64,000 bases of DNA from NCEH01 sp040049195. Its GTDB lineage: Bacteria > Pseudomonadota > Alphaproteobacteria > Rhizobiales > Xanthobacteraceae. Below, in pieces: positions 1 through 9,857 of the stretch. Position 1 is the stretch's first letter. Each line of letters begins with the position of its first letter. The stretch lies in the NCBI RefSeq assembly GCF_040049195.1, contig NZ_JBDZDL010000007.1; one strand, written 5' to 3'. The translations under genes were made by a program, and so were the position numbers. The notes beneath the pieces are model-generated. The model made no database searches, was not told the origin of the DNA, and saw only the letters and a list, made by a program, of their open reading frames with translations.

Positions 1-2
1 TC

Positions 3-1085
3 GCGAATGTGCGCGTGCCCGAGGACCGCTACGGCGATTTCCGCGCCCAGATCGCCGGCGCCCGGCGGGCGGACCAGCGCGTCGGCGAACTCGCGCGGGC
101 CTATGGCCCGGACGTGCTCGCCGAAATCATGGCCGATGCGCAGACCTATACCCGCCGGCTCGTGCGCTCGCGGCTCGCGCACCTGCCGGATGCGGATGTC
201 ACCCACGAGGAGACGCTGGACGGCGATGGCATCGACCCCTATGCCCGACCGCGCATTCGCGCGCGCATCGTCAAGGCGGGCGAAGCCATCACGGTGGATT
301 TCACCGGCTCCTCCCCGTGCGTGAAAGGGCCGGTCAACGCGCCGTTCGCCGTCACGGCCTCCTCGGTCTATTACACGCTGCTTGCACTTGTGGGGGGCGA
401 CGTGCCCCCCAATCAGGGCGTGTATGACGTGGCGCAGATCGTCGCCCCGACAGGCTCCATCGTGAATGCGGCCTACCCGGCCTCGGTCGTCGCGGCCAAT
501 ACCGAGACCTCCAACCGCATCGTCGACGTGCTGCTCGCCGCCTTGGCCAAGGCCTATCCCGAGCGCGTGCCGGCGGGGAGCTATGGTTCGGCCTGCGTCT
601 ACACGCTGGGCGGGGTCGATCCACGCACCGCCAGCCGCTTCGTCCATTACGAGACGGTGGGCGGCGGCTCGGGCGCCAGCAGGATGGGCGATGGCGCAAG
701 CGGCATCCGGGTGCACATGGGCAACACCATGAACCTGCCCATCGAAGCGGCCGAAATCGCGATGCCGATCCGCTTCCTCGCCTATGAGCTGGTGCCCGGC
801 AGCGGCGGACGGGGACTGCGCCAGGGCGGCGACGGCGTTCGCAAGGCGCTGGAAATCCTCACCGATGGTGTGGAGGCCTCGATCCTTGGCGAGCGTACCG
901 AAAGCCCGGCCCATGGCGTGGGCGGCGGAGAGGCAGGTCAGCTCGCCCGGTTCACCCTGCGCACGGGAGACGGCCCGGCCCGCACGCTGCCGGCCAAAAG
1001 CGGCCCCCACCGCCTCGCCACCGGAGACCGGATCGAAATGGTTACCGCCGGCGGAGGCGGATGGGGCAAGCGTCCACAGGACTGA
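3..1085 (+). CDS. Hydantoinase B / oxoprolinase family protein, 3' part
   Basis: The reading frame is open from the left edge, so the true start lies outside; about 360 C-terminal residues remain, where HyuB-type subunits usually have 500-600. Family features seen are the GPVNAPFAVTASSVYYTLLAL-like stretch near residue 105, the NTETSNRI block, HYETVGGGSGA, and the glycine-rich GGGGWG end. HyuB works with a HyuA subunit in ATP-dependent hydrolysis of N-methylhydantoin, 5-oxoproline or similar cyclic amides, in the cytoplasm. HyuA is expected upstream but is not visible. The substrate cannot be told from sequence. Confidence 0.85.
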   Translation, partial: ANVRVPEDRYGDFRAQIAGARRADQRVGELARAYGPDVLAEIMADAQTYTRRLVRSRLAHLPDADVTHEETLDGDGIDPYARPRIRARIVKAGEAITVDFTGSSPCVKGPVNAPFAVTASSVYYTLLALVGGDVPPNQGVYDVAQIVAPTGSIVNAAYPASVVAANTETSNRIVDVLLAALAKAYPERVPAGSYGSACVYTLGGVDPRTASRFVHYETVGGGSGASRMGDGASGIRVHMGNTMNLPIEAAEIAMPIRFLAYELVPGSGGRGLRQGGDGVRKALEILTDGVEASILGERTESPAHGVGGGEAGQLARFTLRTGDGPARTLPAKSGPHRLATGDRIEMVTAGGGGWGKRPQD

Positions 1086-1107
1086 AAGCGTCGACAGGAC
1101 TGAAAGC
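1076..1107. repeat. Two 14-bp direct repeats at the end of the hydantoinase gene
   Basis: ACAGGACTGAAAGC occurs at 1076-1089 and again at 1094-1107, four bases apart. The first copy holds the TGA stop of the hydantoinase gene. It looks like a recent short tandem duplication with no evident function. Confidence 0.7.
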
Positions 1108-1262
1108 TTCCGCGAGCCTGAAGGCCGCGCCGGGCTGAGACCCTTGCCCGGAACGCGCTCGCAGCGCTTGGGCGCGGGCTCGGCCGCACGACAGCGCGTG
1201 CTTCGCCTTGCGGGCGCCCTTTATCTCCGCTTTTCTGCGCCGCGATCGGGAAGGAGCGGGCC

Positions 1263-3047
1263 ATGCAATTGCTGCGCATCTATGCGAGGGCCCTCGGCAT
1301 GCTGGGGCCGCTGGCCAAAGTGGGCCTGGCGCTTGCCATCGGCAATGTCGCGCTCGCCATGGCCCAGTTCGCCGAGCCGATCCTGTTCGGCCGCATCATC
1401 GAGGCGCTCGCCGGCGCCCAGCGGGAAGGCGGCCCCTCGCTGGTCGCCGTCCTGACCCCGCTGCTCGCCGCGTGGGTCGGTTTCGGCCTGTTCAACATCG
1501 GCGCCGGCGTGCTGATCTCGCTGCATGCCGACCGCCTTGCGCATCGCCGGCGGCTGGGCGTGCTGACCGAATATTTCGAACACGTGCTTCAACTCCCCCT
1601 CTCCTTCCATGGCGAGACCCATTCGGGCCGCCTGCTGAAGGTGATGCTGCAGGGCACGGATTCGCTCTGGAGCACGTGGCTCTCCTTCTTCCGCGAGGAT
1701 TGCGCGGCGATCGTTTCGCTGCTCGTGCTGCTGCCGGTGGGCATCTACATCAACTGGCGGCTGGGCCTGGTGCTGATCGCGCTGATCGTGGTGTTCGGCA
1801 TCGTCACCACCTATGTGCTCGGCCGCACCCAGGCGATGCAGGAAGAGGTGGAGGAACACAATTCCAGCCTCGCCGAGCATGCCACCGACGCCTTGGGCAA
1901 TGTGGCGGTGATCCAGAGCTACACCCGCATCGAAGCCGAGGTGAGCGGCCTGCGCGCCACGGCGAGCCAGCTTCTCGCGGCGCAGATTCCGGTTCTGTCG
2001 TGGTGGGCGGTGGTCTCCATGGCCACCAAGGCCGCCACCACCCTGACCATTCTCGCCATCCTGCTGATCGGCACCTGGCTGCACCTGCAGGGCTTGGCGG
2101 CGATCGGCGATATCGTCACCTATGTGGGCTTCGCCACCATGCTCATCGGCCGGCTCGACCATACGGTGAGCTTCGTCAACCATCTCGTGATGAGCGCGCC
2201 GGGGCTCGGCCAGTTCTTCGAGGTGCTCGACACGGTCGGCGCCGTGCGCGACCGGCCCGGCGCCCTGGACCTGGCAACCGTGAAGGGCGACGTGCGGTTC
2301 GAGGATGTCTCCTTCTCCTATGACGGCAAGCGGGCCGCGCTGCGTGATGTGAGCCTGCATGCTGCCCCGGGAGAAACCGTCGCGCTGGTGGGCACGACGG
2401 GCGCCGGCAAATCCACCGCCCTCGCGCTGCTGCACCGGGTGTTCGATCCCCAGTCCGGCCGCGTGCTTGTGGATGGCACCGACATCCGCGAGATCACGCT
2501 CTCCTCCCTGCGGCGGCAGATCGGCGTGGTGTTCCAGGAGGCGATGCTGTTCAACCGCTCCATCGAGGACAATCTGCGCGTCGGCAAGCCGGATGCGACC
2601 CTGGACGAAATGCGCCTCGCCCTCTCCCGCGCCCAGGCGCTGGAACTGGTGGAGCGTAACCCGGAGGGCCTGCGCGCCCTGGTGGGCGAACGCGGGCGCG
2701 CGCTTTCCGGCGGCGAGCGCCAGCGCCTCTCCATCGCCCGCGCTTTGCTCAAGGACCCGCCGATCCTGATTCTGGACGAAGCCACCAGCGCCCTCGACGC
2801 CACAACCGAGGCCAAGGTGCAGGCGGCGCTGGACGAGGTGATGAAGGGCCGCACCACCTTCGTCATCGCCCATCGGCTCGCGACGGTGCGCAATGCCGAT
2901 CGCATCTTGGTGTTCGACGAGGGGCGCGTGATCGAGGCGGGCAGTTTCGATCAATTGATGCGGCTGGGCGGCCGGTTCGCCGAACTCGCGCGCGCCCAGT
3001 TCCTGGACGACGGGACGCATGTGGAGCGCCCGCTCGCGGAAACGTGA
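1263..3047 (+). CDS. ndvA: Cyclic beta-1,2-glucan exporter NdvA/ChvA, ABC half-transporter
   Basis: 594 residues, the size of rhizobial NdvA. The N-terminal ~320 residues are an exporter-type membrane domain with about six hydrophobic segments. The ATPase domain follows: Walker A GTTGAGKST at 377-385, signature LSGGE at 481-485, Walker B ILILDEATSALD near 501-512. The HGETHSGRLLKVML region, the SLWSTWLSFFREDCA segment and the C-terminal extension resemble NdvA rather than MsbA. The protein should act as an inner-membrane homodimer moving cyclic beta-glucan to the periplasm. The ATG follows AAGGAG. The glucan synthase NdvB is not in the window. Another type of ABC exporter is possible but less likely. 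Confidence 0.85.
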   Translation: MQLLRIYARALGMLGPLAKVGLALAIGNVALAMAQFAEPILFGRIIEALAGAQREGGPSLVAVLTPLLAAWVGFGLFNIGAGVLISLHADRLAHRRRLGVLTEYFEHVLQLPLSFHGETHSGRLLKVMLQGTDSLWSTWLSFFREDCAAIVSLLVLLPVGIYINWRLGLVLIALIVVFGIVTTYVLGRTQAMQEEVEEHNSSLAEHATDALGNVAVIQSYTRIEAEVSGLRATASQLLAAQIPVLSWWAVVSMATKAATTLTILAILLIGTWLHLQGLAAIGDIVTYVGFATMLIGRLDHTVSFVNHLVMSAPGLGQFFEVLDTVGAVRDRPGALDLATVKGDVRFEDVSFSYDGKRAALRDVSLHAAPGETVALVGTTGAGKSTALALLHRVFDPQSGRVLVDGTDIREITLSSLRRQIGVVFQEAMLFNRSIEDNLRVGKPDATLDEMRLALSRAQALELVERNPEGLRALVGERGRALSGGERQRLSIARALLKDPPILILDEATSALDATTEAKVQAALDEVMKGRTTFVIAHRLATVRNADRILVFDEGRVIEAGSFDQLMRLGGRFAELARAQFLDDGTHVERPLAET

Positions 3048-3236
3048 GCGCCGCCGCAATGCCATGGCACACCCCGCCGGTCCTAAAGATGCGGGGTTCA
3101 CGCCCACGCACCCCTGCTGCATTCAAGCTGACGCTTGCATGGCTGGCCCGCGTGCACTGCTTTCGTCTTTCCGGATGCCCCGAAAAGAGCTAAGGAAAGC
3201 AAGGCCACGGGGGTCTTTCCAGCTACGGAGCCAACT

Positions 3237-4709
3237 TTGCCGGGCTTGTCCTGTCTGTCTGCTTGCGGCGTTCTGCGCCGCCTGACCCTCGCGATTGCCG
3301 CTCTCGGCGCGCTCGCGACTGCGGGTCAAGCCACCCCGATCCTTCTGGTGGAAGCCGACACGGGCAAGGTTCTGGAACAGCAGGAAGCCGGCAAGCCCTG
3401 GTATCCCGCCTCCGTCACCAAGCTCATGACCGTGTATGTGGCGCTGAACGCCATGCGCGAGGGGCGCATCACGCCCGATACGCTGATGACGGTTTCGCCT
3501 TATGCCGCCTCCATGCAGCCCACCAAGATGGGATTTGCCGCGGGCACGCAGGTGACGCTGGACAATGCGCTGAAGATGCTTCTGGTGAAATCGGCCAACG
3601 ACATGGCCGTGGTGATCGCGGAAGGCGTCGGCGGCAGCGTGCCCTCCTTCGTTGCCGAGATGAACGACACCGCCGCCCGTCTTGGCATGGCCGGCAGCCA
3701 TTTCGAGAATCCCAACGGCCTGCCCAATAGCGACCAGTTCACCACCGCACGCGATCTCGCGGTGCTGGCGCGGGCGCTGATCTATCATTTCCCCGAACAC
3801 GAAATGCTGTTCCGCATCCCGGCCATCAAGATCGGCAAGCGGGTGCTGCGCAATTACAATCGCCTGATCGACCGCTATCCCGGCGCCGACGGCATGAAGA
3901 CCGGCTTCATCTGCGCGTCGGGCTTCAATCTGGTGGCCACCGCCACGCGCGGCAACAAGCGGTTGATCGCGGTCATCCTCGGCGCACCGTCCGCTGTTGT
4001 GCGCACAGAGCAGGCGGCGCTGCTGTTCGAAAAGGGCTTCCAGCCCTCCTGGTCGATCTTTGGCGCCTCCTCTCCCACCCTCGATACGCTGGCCGACACC
4101 GGTGGCGCGCCCACCGACATGTCGCCCCAGATCTGCGGCCGCAAGCGCGCCGTGGCGGCGGCCGAGAACGAGGACGACAGCCTGTTCGCGGGCTCGGGCG
4201 AGGGCGCCAATTCCTATGCCGTCTCGGCGGCGGTCGCGGCCGGCTTCAGCAAGGGCGAGGGCGCGGCTTTGCTGCAGAACCTGCCGCCCTCCATGCCGCC
4301 CATCCCGGTCTTCGTTGGCCCACGCAGCGCGCCGATCTCCCCGGAATCCGCCATGGCGCCGGATGAACCCCCGGCTCCGAAGAAGAAAAAGCCGGCGGCC
4401 ACCGCCAATGCGGATCCCCAGGCCCCCGCCGCCAAGCCCAAAAACACCGGCGCCAAGGCCGATGCCGCAAATTCGGATGCGGCAGCCGCCAAGCCCGCGG
4501 CGAAGCCCAAGCCCCAGGCCAAGGAAGCCAGCACGACCACCGGCACGCCGGCACCCGCCAAGAAGCCGGCACCGGCCGGCGCATCCGCTACCGCCGAACC
4601 GGCGGCCAAGCCGAAGCCGAAGCCAGCCAAGCCCGCGGCGACCGACGGCGGCGGCGACCCCCTCACCTTCGGCCCGCCGCCCTCCGCCCCCACCAAGCCG
4701 GGCGCCTGA
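3237..4709 (+). CDS. D-alanyl-D-alanine carboxypeptidase (S11 family) with Ala/Pro/Lys-rich tail
   Basis: Penicillin-binding DD-carboxypeptidase that trims the terminal D-Ala of peptidoglycan side chains. Counted from the first ATG (3135), the catalytic S93-V-T-K96, S153-A-N155 and K255-T-G257 motifs are all present. That ATG would put the signal peptide (LRRLTLAIAALGALATAGQA) at residue ~48. TTG at 3237 lies six bases after GGAG and places the signal at the N-terminus, so I chose it. After the catalytic domain there are about 150 residues of low-complexity Ala-Pro-Lys sequence ending in a Pro-rich stretch. The tail could bind cell-wall polymer; no C-terminal amphipathic anchor is evident. 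Confidence 0.88.
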   Translation: MPGLSCLSACGVLRRLTLAIAALGALATAGQATPILLVEADTGKVLEQQEAGKPWYPASVTKLMTVYVALNAMREGRITPDTLMTVSPYAASMQPTKMGFAAGTQVTLDNALKMLLVKSANDMAVVIAEGVGGSVPSFVAEMNDTAARLGMAGSHFENPNGLPNSDQFTTARDLAVLARALIYHFPEHEMLFRIPAIKIGKRVLRNYNRLIDRYPGADGMKTGFICASGFNLVATATRGNKRLIAVILGAPSAVVRTEQAALLFEKGFQPSWSIFGASSPTLDTLADTGGAPTDMSPQICGRKRAVAAAENEDDSLFAGSGEGANSYAVSAAVAAGFSKGEGAALLQNLPPSMPPIPVFVGPRSAPISPESAMAPDEPPAPKKKKPAATANADPQAPAAKPKNTGAKADAANSDAAAAKPAAKPKPQAKEASTTTGTPAPAKKPAPAGASATAEPAAKPKPKPAKPAATDGGGDPLTFGPPPSAPTKPGA

Positions 4710-5008
4710 CCTTTCCCTGGCGCGCTTTGTCCGGTCCGCCCAGACCCGGTGGAGGCTTCGAACGGCTCGCGATTCTTGCTGTCGCGGCCTTACGCTTCCC
4801 GCACCGCGGTGCGCTTCATGCCCTTGCGGCGGCACGCGGCCTTCCCACCTAACCTTTCAGGGCATGCCCGGCTCTTGCGTTTTGCCGGATGGCTCCGTCC
4901 GTCCCGCCGCTTGGTCCCGCGCTCGCGCTGCCCTATAGGCACGTATCGGGCGCGGCCGGACCGGATCGGCGCCCGGCGTGAAGCGGCCTGCCGCGTGGAT
5001 GAAATGAC

Positions 5009-6184
5009 ATGACTTCCTTGCCGTCGCTCGATGAGGCCGCACCGGCCCCTTCATCCACCGCCAAGCGCGCCGGGCCGCCCGAGCCGATCCCGGTGACCGT
5101 GCTCACGGGCTTCCTCGGCGCGGGCAAGACCACCTTGCTCAATGCCTTGCTGGCCGATCCCGCCCTCGCCGACACCGCCGTGCTGATCAACGAGTTCGGT
5201 GAGATCGGGCTCGACCATCTGTTCGTGCGCGAAGTGTCCGAAGGCGTGGTGCTGCTGGCGAGCGGCTGTGTGTGCTGCACCGTCCGCGGCGATCTCGTCT
5301 CCGCGCTGGAGGACCTGCTGCGCGGGCGGGACAACAACCGCCTGCCGCCCTTCTCGCGCGTACTGATCGAAACCACCGGCCTCGCCGATCCCGCCCCCAT
5401 CCTCTTCACGCTGATGACCCATCCCTATCTGGTGATGCGCTATCGGCTCGATGGCGTGGTGGCGGTGGTGGACGCGATCAATGGCGATGCGACCCTCGAC
5501 GCCCAACCCGAATCGGTGAAGCAGGCGGCCATGGCCGACCGGCTCGTGCTCACCAAGACCGACCTAGTGGAGACCGACGCCCAGCGCACGGCGCTCGCGG
5601 CCCTGAAGGCCCGGCTGCACCGGCTCGCCCCCGCCGCGCCGGTGCTCGACGCCGCGAAAGGCGAGGCCACGGGCGATGCCCTGCTCAAGGCCGGGCTCTA
5701 TGATCCGAGCCGCAAGAGCCCCGATGTCGCCCGCTGGCTGGCGGAGGAGCGTGTCGCCGCCGCCGAGGAAGAAGCCGGCGCGCCGCATGACCCCAACCGC
5801 CATGACGCGCGCATCAAGGCGTTCACGCTCGCGACCGATGCCGCTGTCTCCGCTTCCACCCTCGATCTGTTCCTGGAACTGCTGCGCGCCACCTATGGCG
5901 CAAACCTGCTTCGCCTGAAGGGCATCGTGAAGCTGGCCGACGATCCGGACGCGCCCATGGTGCTGCACGGCGTGCAGCACGTGATGCACCCGCCGACCCG
6001 TCTGCCGGCCTGGCCGGACGACGACCACCGCACGCGCCTCGTGATGATCGTGCGCGATCTCGACCCGGCGGTGGTGCGGCGCCTGTTCTCCGCCTTCCTC
6101 GGCATTCCGCAGGTGGATACGCCGGACCACGCCGCGCTCACCGACAATCCCCTCGCCCCCGCCGGCATGAGGCAAACGCGATGA
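5009..6184 (+). CDS. CobW/COG0523 G3E GTPase (metal chaperone type)
   Basis: 391 residues. A P-loop G34-F-L-G-A-G-K40-T-T, the family C87-V-C89-C90 metal-binding motif, an ETTGLADP switch region and a TKTD-type guanine-specificity motif all fit. The C-terminal half carries the CobW_C domain and a HDPNRHD-like His/Asp stretch (residues ~255-262) that could bind metal. COG0523 proteins deliver Zn, Co or Fe to targets; which one is not decided here, since no cobalamin or Zur-linked gene is adjacent. Its stop codon overlaps the start of the DUF924 gene by four bases (ATGA), so the two are probably co-translated. The 299 bases upstream show no clear operator. Confidence 0.9.
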   Translation: MTSLPSLDEAAPAPSSTAKRAGPPEPIPVTVLTGFLGAGKTTLLNALLADPALADTAVLINEFGEIGLDHLFVREVSEGVVLLASGCVCCTVRGDLVSALEDLLRGRDNNRLPPFSRVLIETTGLADPAPILFTLMTHPYLVMRYRLDGVVAVVDAINGDATLDAQPESVKQAAMADRLVLTKTDLVETDAQRTALAALKARLHRLAPAAPVLDAAKGEATGDALLKAGLYDPSRKSPDVARWLAEERVAAAEEEAGAPHDPNRHDARIKAFTLATDAAVSASTLDLFLELLRATYGANLLRLKGIVKLADDPDAPMVLHGVQHVMHPPTRLPAWPDDDHRTRLVMIVRDLDPAVVRRLFSAFLGIPQVDTPDHAALTDNPLAPAGMRQTR

Positions 6185-6744
6185 CTTCCCTGCCCTCCCC
6201 GTCCGAGATCGTCGGCTTCTGGCGCGCGGCGGGTTATGATCGCTGGTTCTCGTCCGATCCCGCCTTCGATACCGAGGTGCGCGCCCGCCTTCTGCCGGCG
6301 CATGAAGATGCGGTCGCCCGTGGCGCGGGAGCGAGTATTCTTTCGGATTACGAGGACAGCGCCGAGGGCGCGCTCGCCCTGGTGCTGCTGCTGGACCAGG
6401 TGCCGCGCAATGCCTTCCGTGGCACGCCGCGCGCCTTCGCCACCGATGCCGCCGCGCGGCAGGTGGCGGACCGCGCCCTGGCACGCGGGTTCGAGCAATC
6501 CTTCGAACCGCAGCTGCGCGCCTTCTTCTTCCTGCCGCTGATGCATGCCGAGGATCTCGCCTGCCAGGAGCGCTGCGTGGCGCTCTACGAGAAGCTGAGC
6601 CAGACGGAAGAGTTGAAATACGCGATCCTTCATCGCGACGTGATCGCCCGCTTCGGCCGATTTCCCCATCGCAATCCCATCCTCGGCCGTTCCATGACGG
6701 CGGAGGAAGAGGCCTATCTCGCGTCCGGCGGCTTCAAGGGGTAG
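6181..6744 (+). CDS. DUF924 family protein
   Basis: 187 residues matching the DUF924 fold: start region IVGFWRAAGYDRWF, the LLLDQVPRNAFRGTPRAFATD signature near residues 65-85, FFFLPLMHAED near 115, and a GRFPHRNPILGR ending. The family is all-helical and TPR-like with no assigned reaction. Start ATG overlaps the stop of the CobW gene. The 3' end overlaps the convergent flavoprotein gene by 11 bases. Nothing in the residues suggests an enzyme active site. Confidence 0.9.
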   Translation: MTSLPSPSEIVGFWRAAGYDRWFSSDPAFDTEVRARLLPAHEDAVARGAGASILSDYEDSAEGALALVLLLDQVPRNAFRGTPRAFATDAAARQVADRALARGFEQSFEPQLRAFFFLPLMHAEDLACQERCVALYEKLSQTEELKYAILHRDVIARFGRFPHRNPILGRSMTAEEEAYLASGGFKG

Positions 6745-8014
6745 CGCGTGCCGCAAGGAAGGCGGAGATGCCCTCCGCCGCCGCCCGACCCGTGGCGAAA
6801 CAGGCCTGCAGCAGATAGCCGCCGGTCGGGGCTTCCCAATCCAGCATTTCCCCGCAGGCGAAGGTGCCCGGAACGACCCGCAGCATGAAATGATCGTCCA
6901 GCGCGTCGAAGGCGATGCCGCCGGCGCTCGAAATCGCCCGCTCCAGCCCGGCGACCGCACGTACCTGGATGGGCGCGGCCTTGATGAGGCGCGCCAGCGC
7001 GGCCGGATCGGTGGGCAAGGCGACGCCTGCCGCCTCGCGCAGCAGCCCCACCGCCACCGGCGAGAGGCCCACCGCCTTGCGCAGGCGATTGGAGAGCGAT
7101 TGTTTCAGCGGCCCCGTCGCCAGCCGCCGCGTGATCAGCGCCTGGTCGAAATCCGGGCGCAGGTCGAGCCGCAGCTGGGCTTCGCCCTCCGCCGCGAGAC
7201 GGTCGCGCACCGCGCGGGAGAGCGCATAGACCGCCCCGCCCTCCAGGCCCCGCGCCGTCACCACGGCTTCCCCGCGCACGGGACCCGCGCCGGCGCAGGA
7301 GAGCGCGATGCGCTTCAAGGGCTCGCCGGCAAATCGGTCGCGGAACGGCACGGACCAATCGACCTCCAACCCCATATTGGCCGGCACGAATGGGGCGAGC
7401 GCGATGCCGCGCGGCGCGAGATGCTGCGTCCAGCCCCCGTCGCCCCCGAGCCGGGGCCAGGACGCGCCGCCGAGCGCGAGGAGCGTCGCATCGGCGACGA
7501 TCTCCTTTGCTCCTTCCGGCGTTTCGAACATCAGGGCGCCGGTGGGGGCCCAGCCGCGCCATTCGTGCCGCGTGTGCAGCTCCACGCCGAGGGTGCCGAG
7601 CCGCCGCAGCCATGCCCGGAGCAAGGGCGAGGCCTTGAAACTGTCGGGAAACACCCGGCCGCTGGAGCCGATGAAGGTGGTCTCGCCAAGTTCCGCCGCG
7701 AACCCGCGCACGGCATCGGGCGGAAAGGCGCGGATCGCCCCGTCCAGCAGCGGCGCGATCTCGCCATAGCGGGAGAGGAAATGCTCCAGCGGCTCGCTAT
7801 GGGTGATATTGAGCCCGCCGCGCCCGGCCATGAGGAATTTGCGCGCCGGCGAGGGCATCTTCTCGAACACGCTCACCCGATGGCCCTGCGCGATCAATCG
7901 ATCGGCGGCCATGAGCCCCGCCGGGCCGGCGCCGATGACCGCCACATGGGCCGCAGGCGCGGCGGCTGCGGGACGGGCGATGGGATCGGTGAAAAGTTCA
8001 GGGGAAGGGGTCAT
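6734..8014 (-). CDS. TIGR03862/BaiN-type FAD-dependent oxidoreductase
   Basis: About 426 residues from the chosen ATG. The FAD dinucleotide fold VAVIGAGPAGLMAADRL lies near residues 25-41, followed by the family's SPARKFLMAGRGGLNITHSEP motif, and a C-terminal GEMLDWEAPTGGYLLQACFATG block that closes the FAD site. This is the HI0933/BaiN group of flavoproteins; BaiN is linked to bile-acid dehydroxylation in gut anaerobes, but the proteobacterial TIGR03862 branch has no known substrate. An upstream TTG/ATG run to 8053 adds 13 charged residues and seems less likely. It stands alone, convergent to DUF924. Confidence 0.85.
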   Translation of the reverse strand: MTPSPELFTDPIARPAAAAPAAHVAVIGAGPAGLMAADRLIAQGHRVSVFEKMPSPARKFLMAGRGGLNITHSEPLEHFLSRYGEIAPLLDGAIRAFPPDAVRGFAAELGETTFIGSSGRVFPDSFKASPLLRAWLRRLGTLGVELHTRHEWRGWAPTGALMFETPEGAKEIVADATLLALGGASWPRLGGDGGWTQHLAPRGIALAPFVPANMGLEVDWSVPFRDRFAGEPLKRIALSCAGAGPVRGEAVVTARGLEGGAVYALSRAVRDRLAAEGEAQLRLDLRPDFDQALITRRLATGPLKQSLSNRLRKAVGLSPVAVGLLREAAGVALPTDPAALARLIKAAPIQVRAVAGLERAISSAGGIAFDALDDHFMLRVVPGTFACGEMLDWEAPTGGYLLQACFATGRAAAEGISAFLAARATP

Positions 8015-8160
8015 CACGCGGGTGTAGAGGCCCGGCGGCCTGTGCGGAAGCAAAAGCTTCGCATTCCCGCAGCAGACGCGTCCGGCATCGCGAGATAAAC
8101 ACAGGCAGCAAGGCGACAGGACAGGGAAAGGCGCGAGGCGCGGGGACCTCTGTCACACAT

Positions 8161-8192
8161 GAAAAAGCACGGGAGCAGGCCCTGCTCCCGTG
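8161..8192 (-). terminator. Rho-independent terminator of ccr
   Basis: On the minus strand a 12-bp GC-rich stem (arms 8181-8192 and 8168-8179) is followed by a T-tract (GAAAAA on the plus strand at 8161-8166), 40 bases after the ccr stop. Confidence 0.85.
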
Positions 8193-8231
8193 TCGTATTG
8201 CGTGCGCGATTTATGCTGCGGCGCCGGGCGA

Positions 8232-9518
8232 TCAGCCGGCGGCGGTGGCTTCCAGCACGTCCTCGAAGCTGCGCAGGCCGGTGCGGGGGGCGTTCACCAG
8301 GACCGCCATGTTGCCGGGCGCATGCTGGTTCTTCCACATCTTGGTGTGGGCCAGCGGAATGCGATCCCAGGGGAACACTTCCGACATGCAGGGGTCCACG
8401 CGCCGGTCGATGATGAACTGGTTCGCGGCGGAGGCCTGCTTGAGATGGGCGAAGTGCGAGCCCTGGATGCGCTTCTGCCGCATCCACACATAGCGGGCGT
8501 CGAACGTGATGTTGAAGCCGGTGGTGCCGGCGCAGAACACGATCATGCCGCCGCGCTTGGCGATCAGGGTCGAGACCGGAAAGGTCTGCTCGCCCGGATG
8601 CTCGAACACGATATCCACGTCGCGCTTGCCGGTGATGTCCCAGATCGCCTTGCCGAACTTGCGGGCTTCCTTGGTCCATTCCGTATATTCGGGCGAATTG
8701 ACCTTGGGCAGCTGCCCCCAGCAATTGAAGTCCTTGCGGTTCAGCACCCCCTTGGCGCCAAGGCCGAGCACGTAGTCCCGCTTGGTCTCGTCCGAGATGA
8801 CGCCGATGACATGGGCGCCGGACGCGGCGGCGAGCTGAACGCCAAACACGCCGAGGCCGCCCGAGGCGCCCCACACCAGCACATAGTCGCCCGGCTTCAC
8901 CGTGTGCGGCGGGTGGCCGAACAGCATGCGATAGGCGGTCGCCATGGTGAGCGTGTAGCAGGCGGATTCTTCCCAGGTCAGATGCAGCGGGCGCGGCATG
9001 AGCTGGCGCGCCTGCACCCGGCAGAACTGGGCAAAGGAGCCGTCCGGCGTCTCATAGCCCCAGATGCGCTGGGACGGGGAGAACATCGGGTCGCCGCCGT
9101 TGCACTCCTCGTCGTCCCCGTCGTCCTGGTTGCAGTGAACCACGACCTCGTCGCCCACCTTCCAGCGCTTCACCTTGGAGCCCACCGCCCAGACGATGCC
9201 CGAGGCATCGGAGCCGGCGATGTGGAAGGGCGCCTTGTGAACGTCGAAGGGAGAGATCGGCTGCCCGAGCCCGGCCCAGATGCCGTTGTAATTGACACCG
9301 GCGGCCATCACGAGCACCAGCACGTCGCTCTCGCCGAGGGTCCAGGTGGGGACCACCTCGACCTGGAAGGATTGTTCCGGCGGTCCGTGGCGATCGCGGC
9401 GGATCGCCCAGGCGTACATATTGGCGGGCACATGGCCCAGGGGCGGGATTTCGCCCAGCTCGTACAGATCCTTCACGGCGGCGCCGCCTGGCGCGCTGGC
9501 GACTGCAGTCTGACCCAT
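8232..9518 (-). CDS. ccr: Crotonyl-CoA carboxylase/reductase
   Basis: 428 residues, the family's length. It makes (2S)-ethylmalonyl-CoA from crotonyl-CoA, CO2 and NADPH, the committing step of the ethylmalonyl-CoA pathway for acetyl-CoA assimilation. It is an MDR protein: the N-terminal GroES-like half holds GVNYNGIWAGLGQPI, the NADPH fold WGASGGLGVFGVQLA is near residues 215-229, and Ccr-specific features include YVWMRQKRIQGSHFAHLKQA and the long acidic NQDDGDDEECNGGD insertion. An ordinary enoyl reductase would lack the insertion. The gene diverges from the glsB-type gene and ecm, which belongs to the same pathway; a strong terminator follows. Confidence 0.96.
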   Translation of the reverse strand: MGQTAVASAPGGAAVKDLYELGEIPPLGHVPANMYAWAIRRDRHGPPEQSFQVEVVPTWTLGESDVLVLVMAAGVNYNGIWAGLGQPISPFDVHKAPFHIAGSDASGIVWAVGSKVKRWKVGDEVVVHCNQDDGDDEECNGGDPMFSPSQRIWGYETPDGSFAQFCRVQARQLMPRPLHLTWEESACYTLTMATAYRMLFGHPPHTVKPGDYVLVWGASGGLGVFGVQLAAASGAHVIGVISDETKRDYVLGLGAKGVLNRKDFNCWGQLPKVNSPEYTEWTKEARKFGKAIWDITGKRDVDIVFEHPGEQTFPVSTLIAKRGGMIVFCAGTTGFNITFDARYVWMRQKRIQGSHFAHLKQASAANQFIIDRRVDPCMSEVFPWDRIPLAHTKMWKNQHAPGNMAVLVNAPRTGLRSFEDVLEATAAG

Positions 9519-9857
9519 AGCTCCCGTCCTTCCTTCCTCCGGGGCCGTTTCGGCCGCATTTGTTTCGCGTTGCAGCGTAGCAGAGAAAATTCCGCTGGCG
9601 AGCCCCGTTTATGACGCGTCAATGCTTTCCCCGCGCCGGGCTGCAACCGCGCGCGGACCGGGCCGCGCGCGCCGCGTCTGCCGGGACTCGCGGGCAAGGT
9701 TGCACGGCCCCGCGCCCCGGCGCGCCCCAGACTTTGGTCGAGGACTTGACGCAAATCCGCCGTTTCAGAAGCTCGGCGAGAGGGGCGCACTCGACCGGAC
9801 CGTGGCTTTCAGGCAAAAATCCAAGTCCCGGCGCGCGCGCCATTTCCGTTTTCGTTT
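9519..9857. other. Divergent intergenic region between ccr and the GlsB-type gene
   Basis: 339 bases without a convincing gene. It must hold the ccr promoter and that of the small membrane protein. A TTGACG hexamer at about 9746 could be a -35 element for the rightward gene; I see no clear operator palindrome. Confidence 0.5.

Noticed and set aside
1221..3122. 633-codon open frame opposite ndvA
   Set aside because: The opposite strand encodes an ABC exporter with all ATPase motifs; this frame has none.
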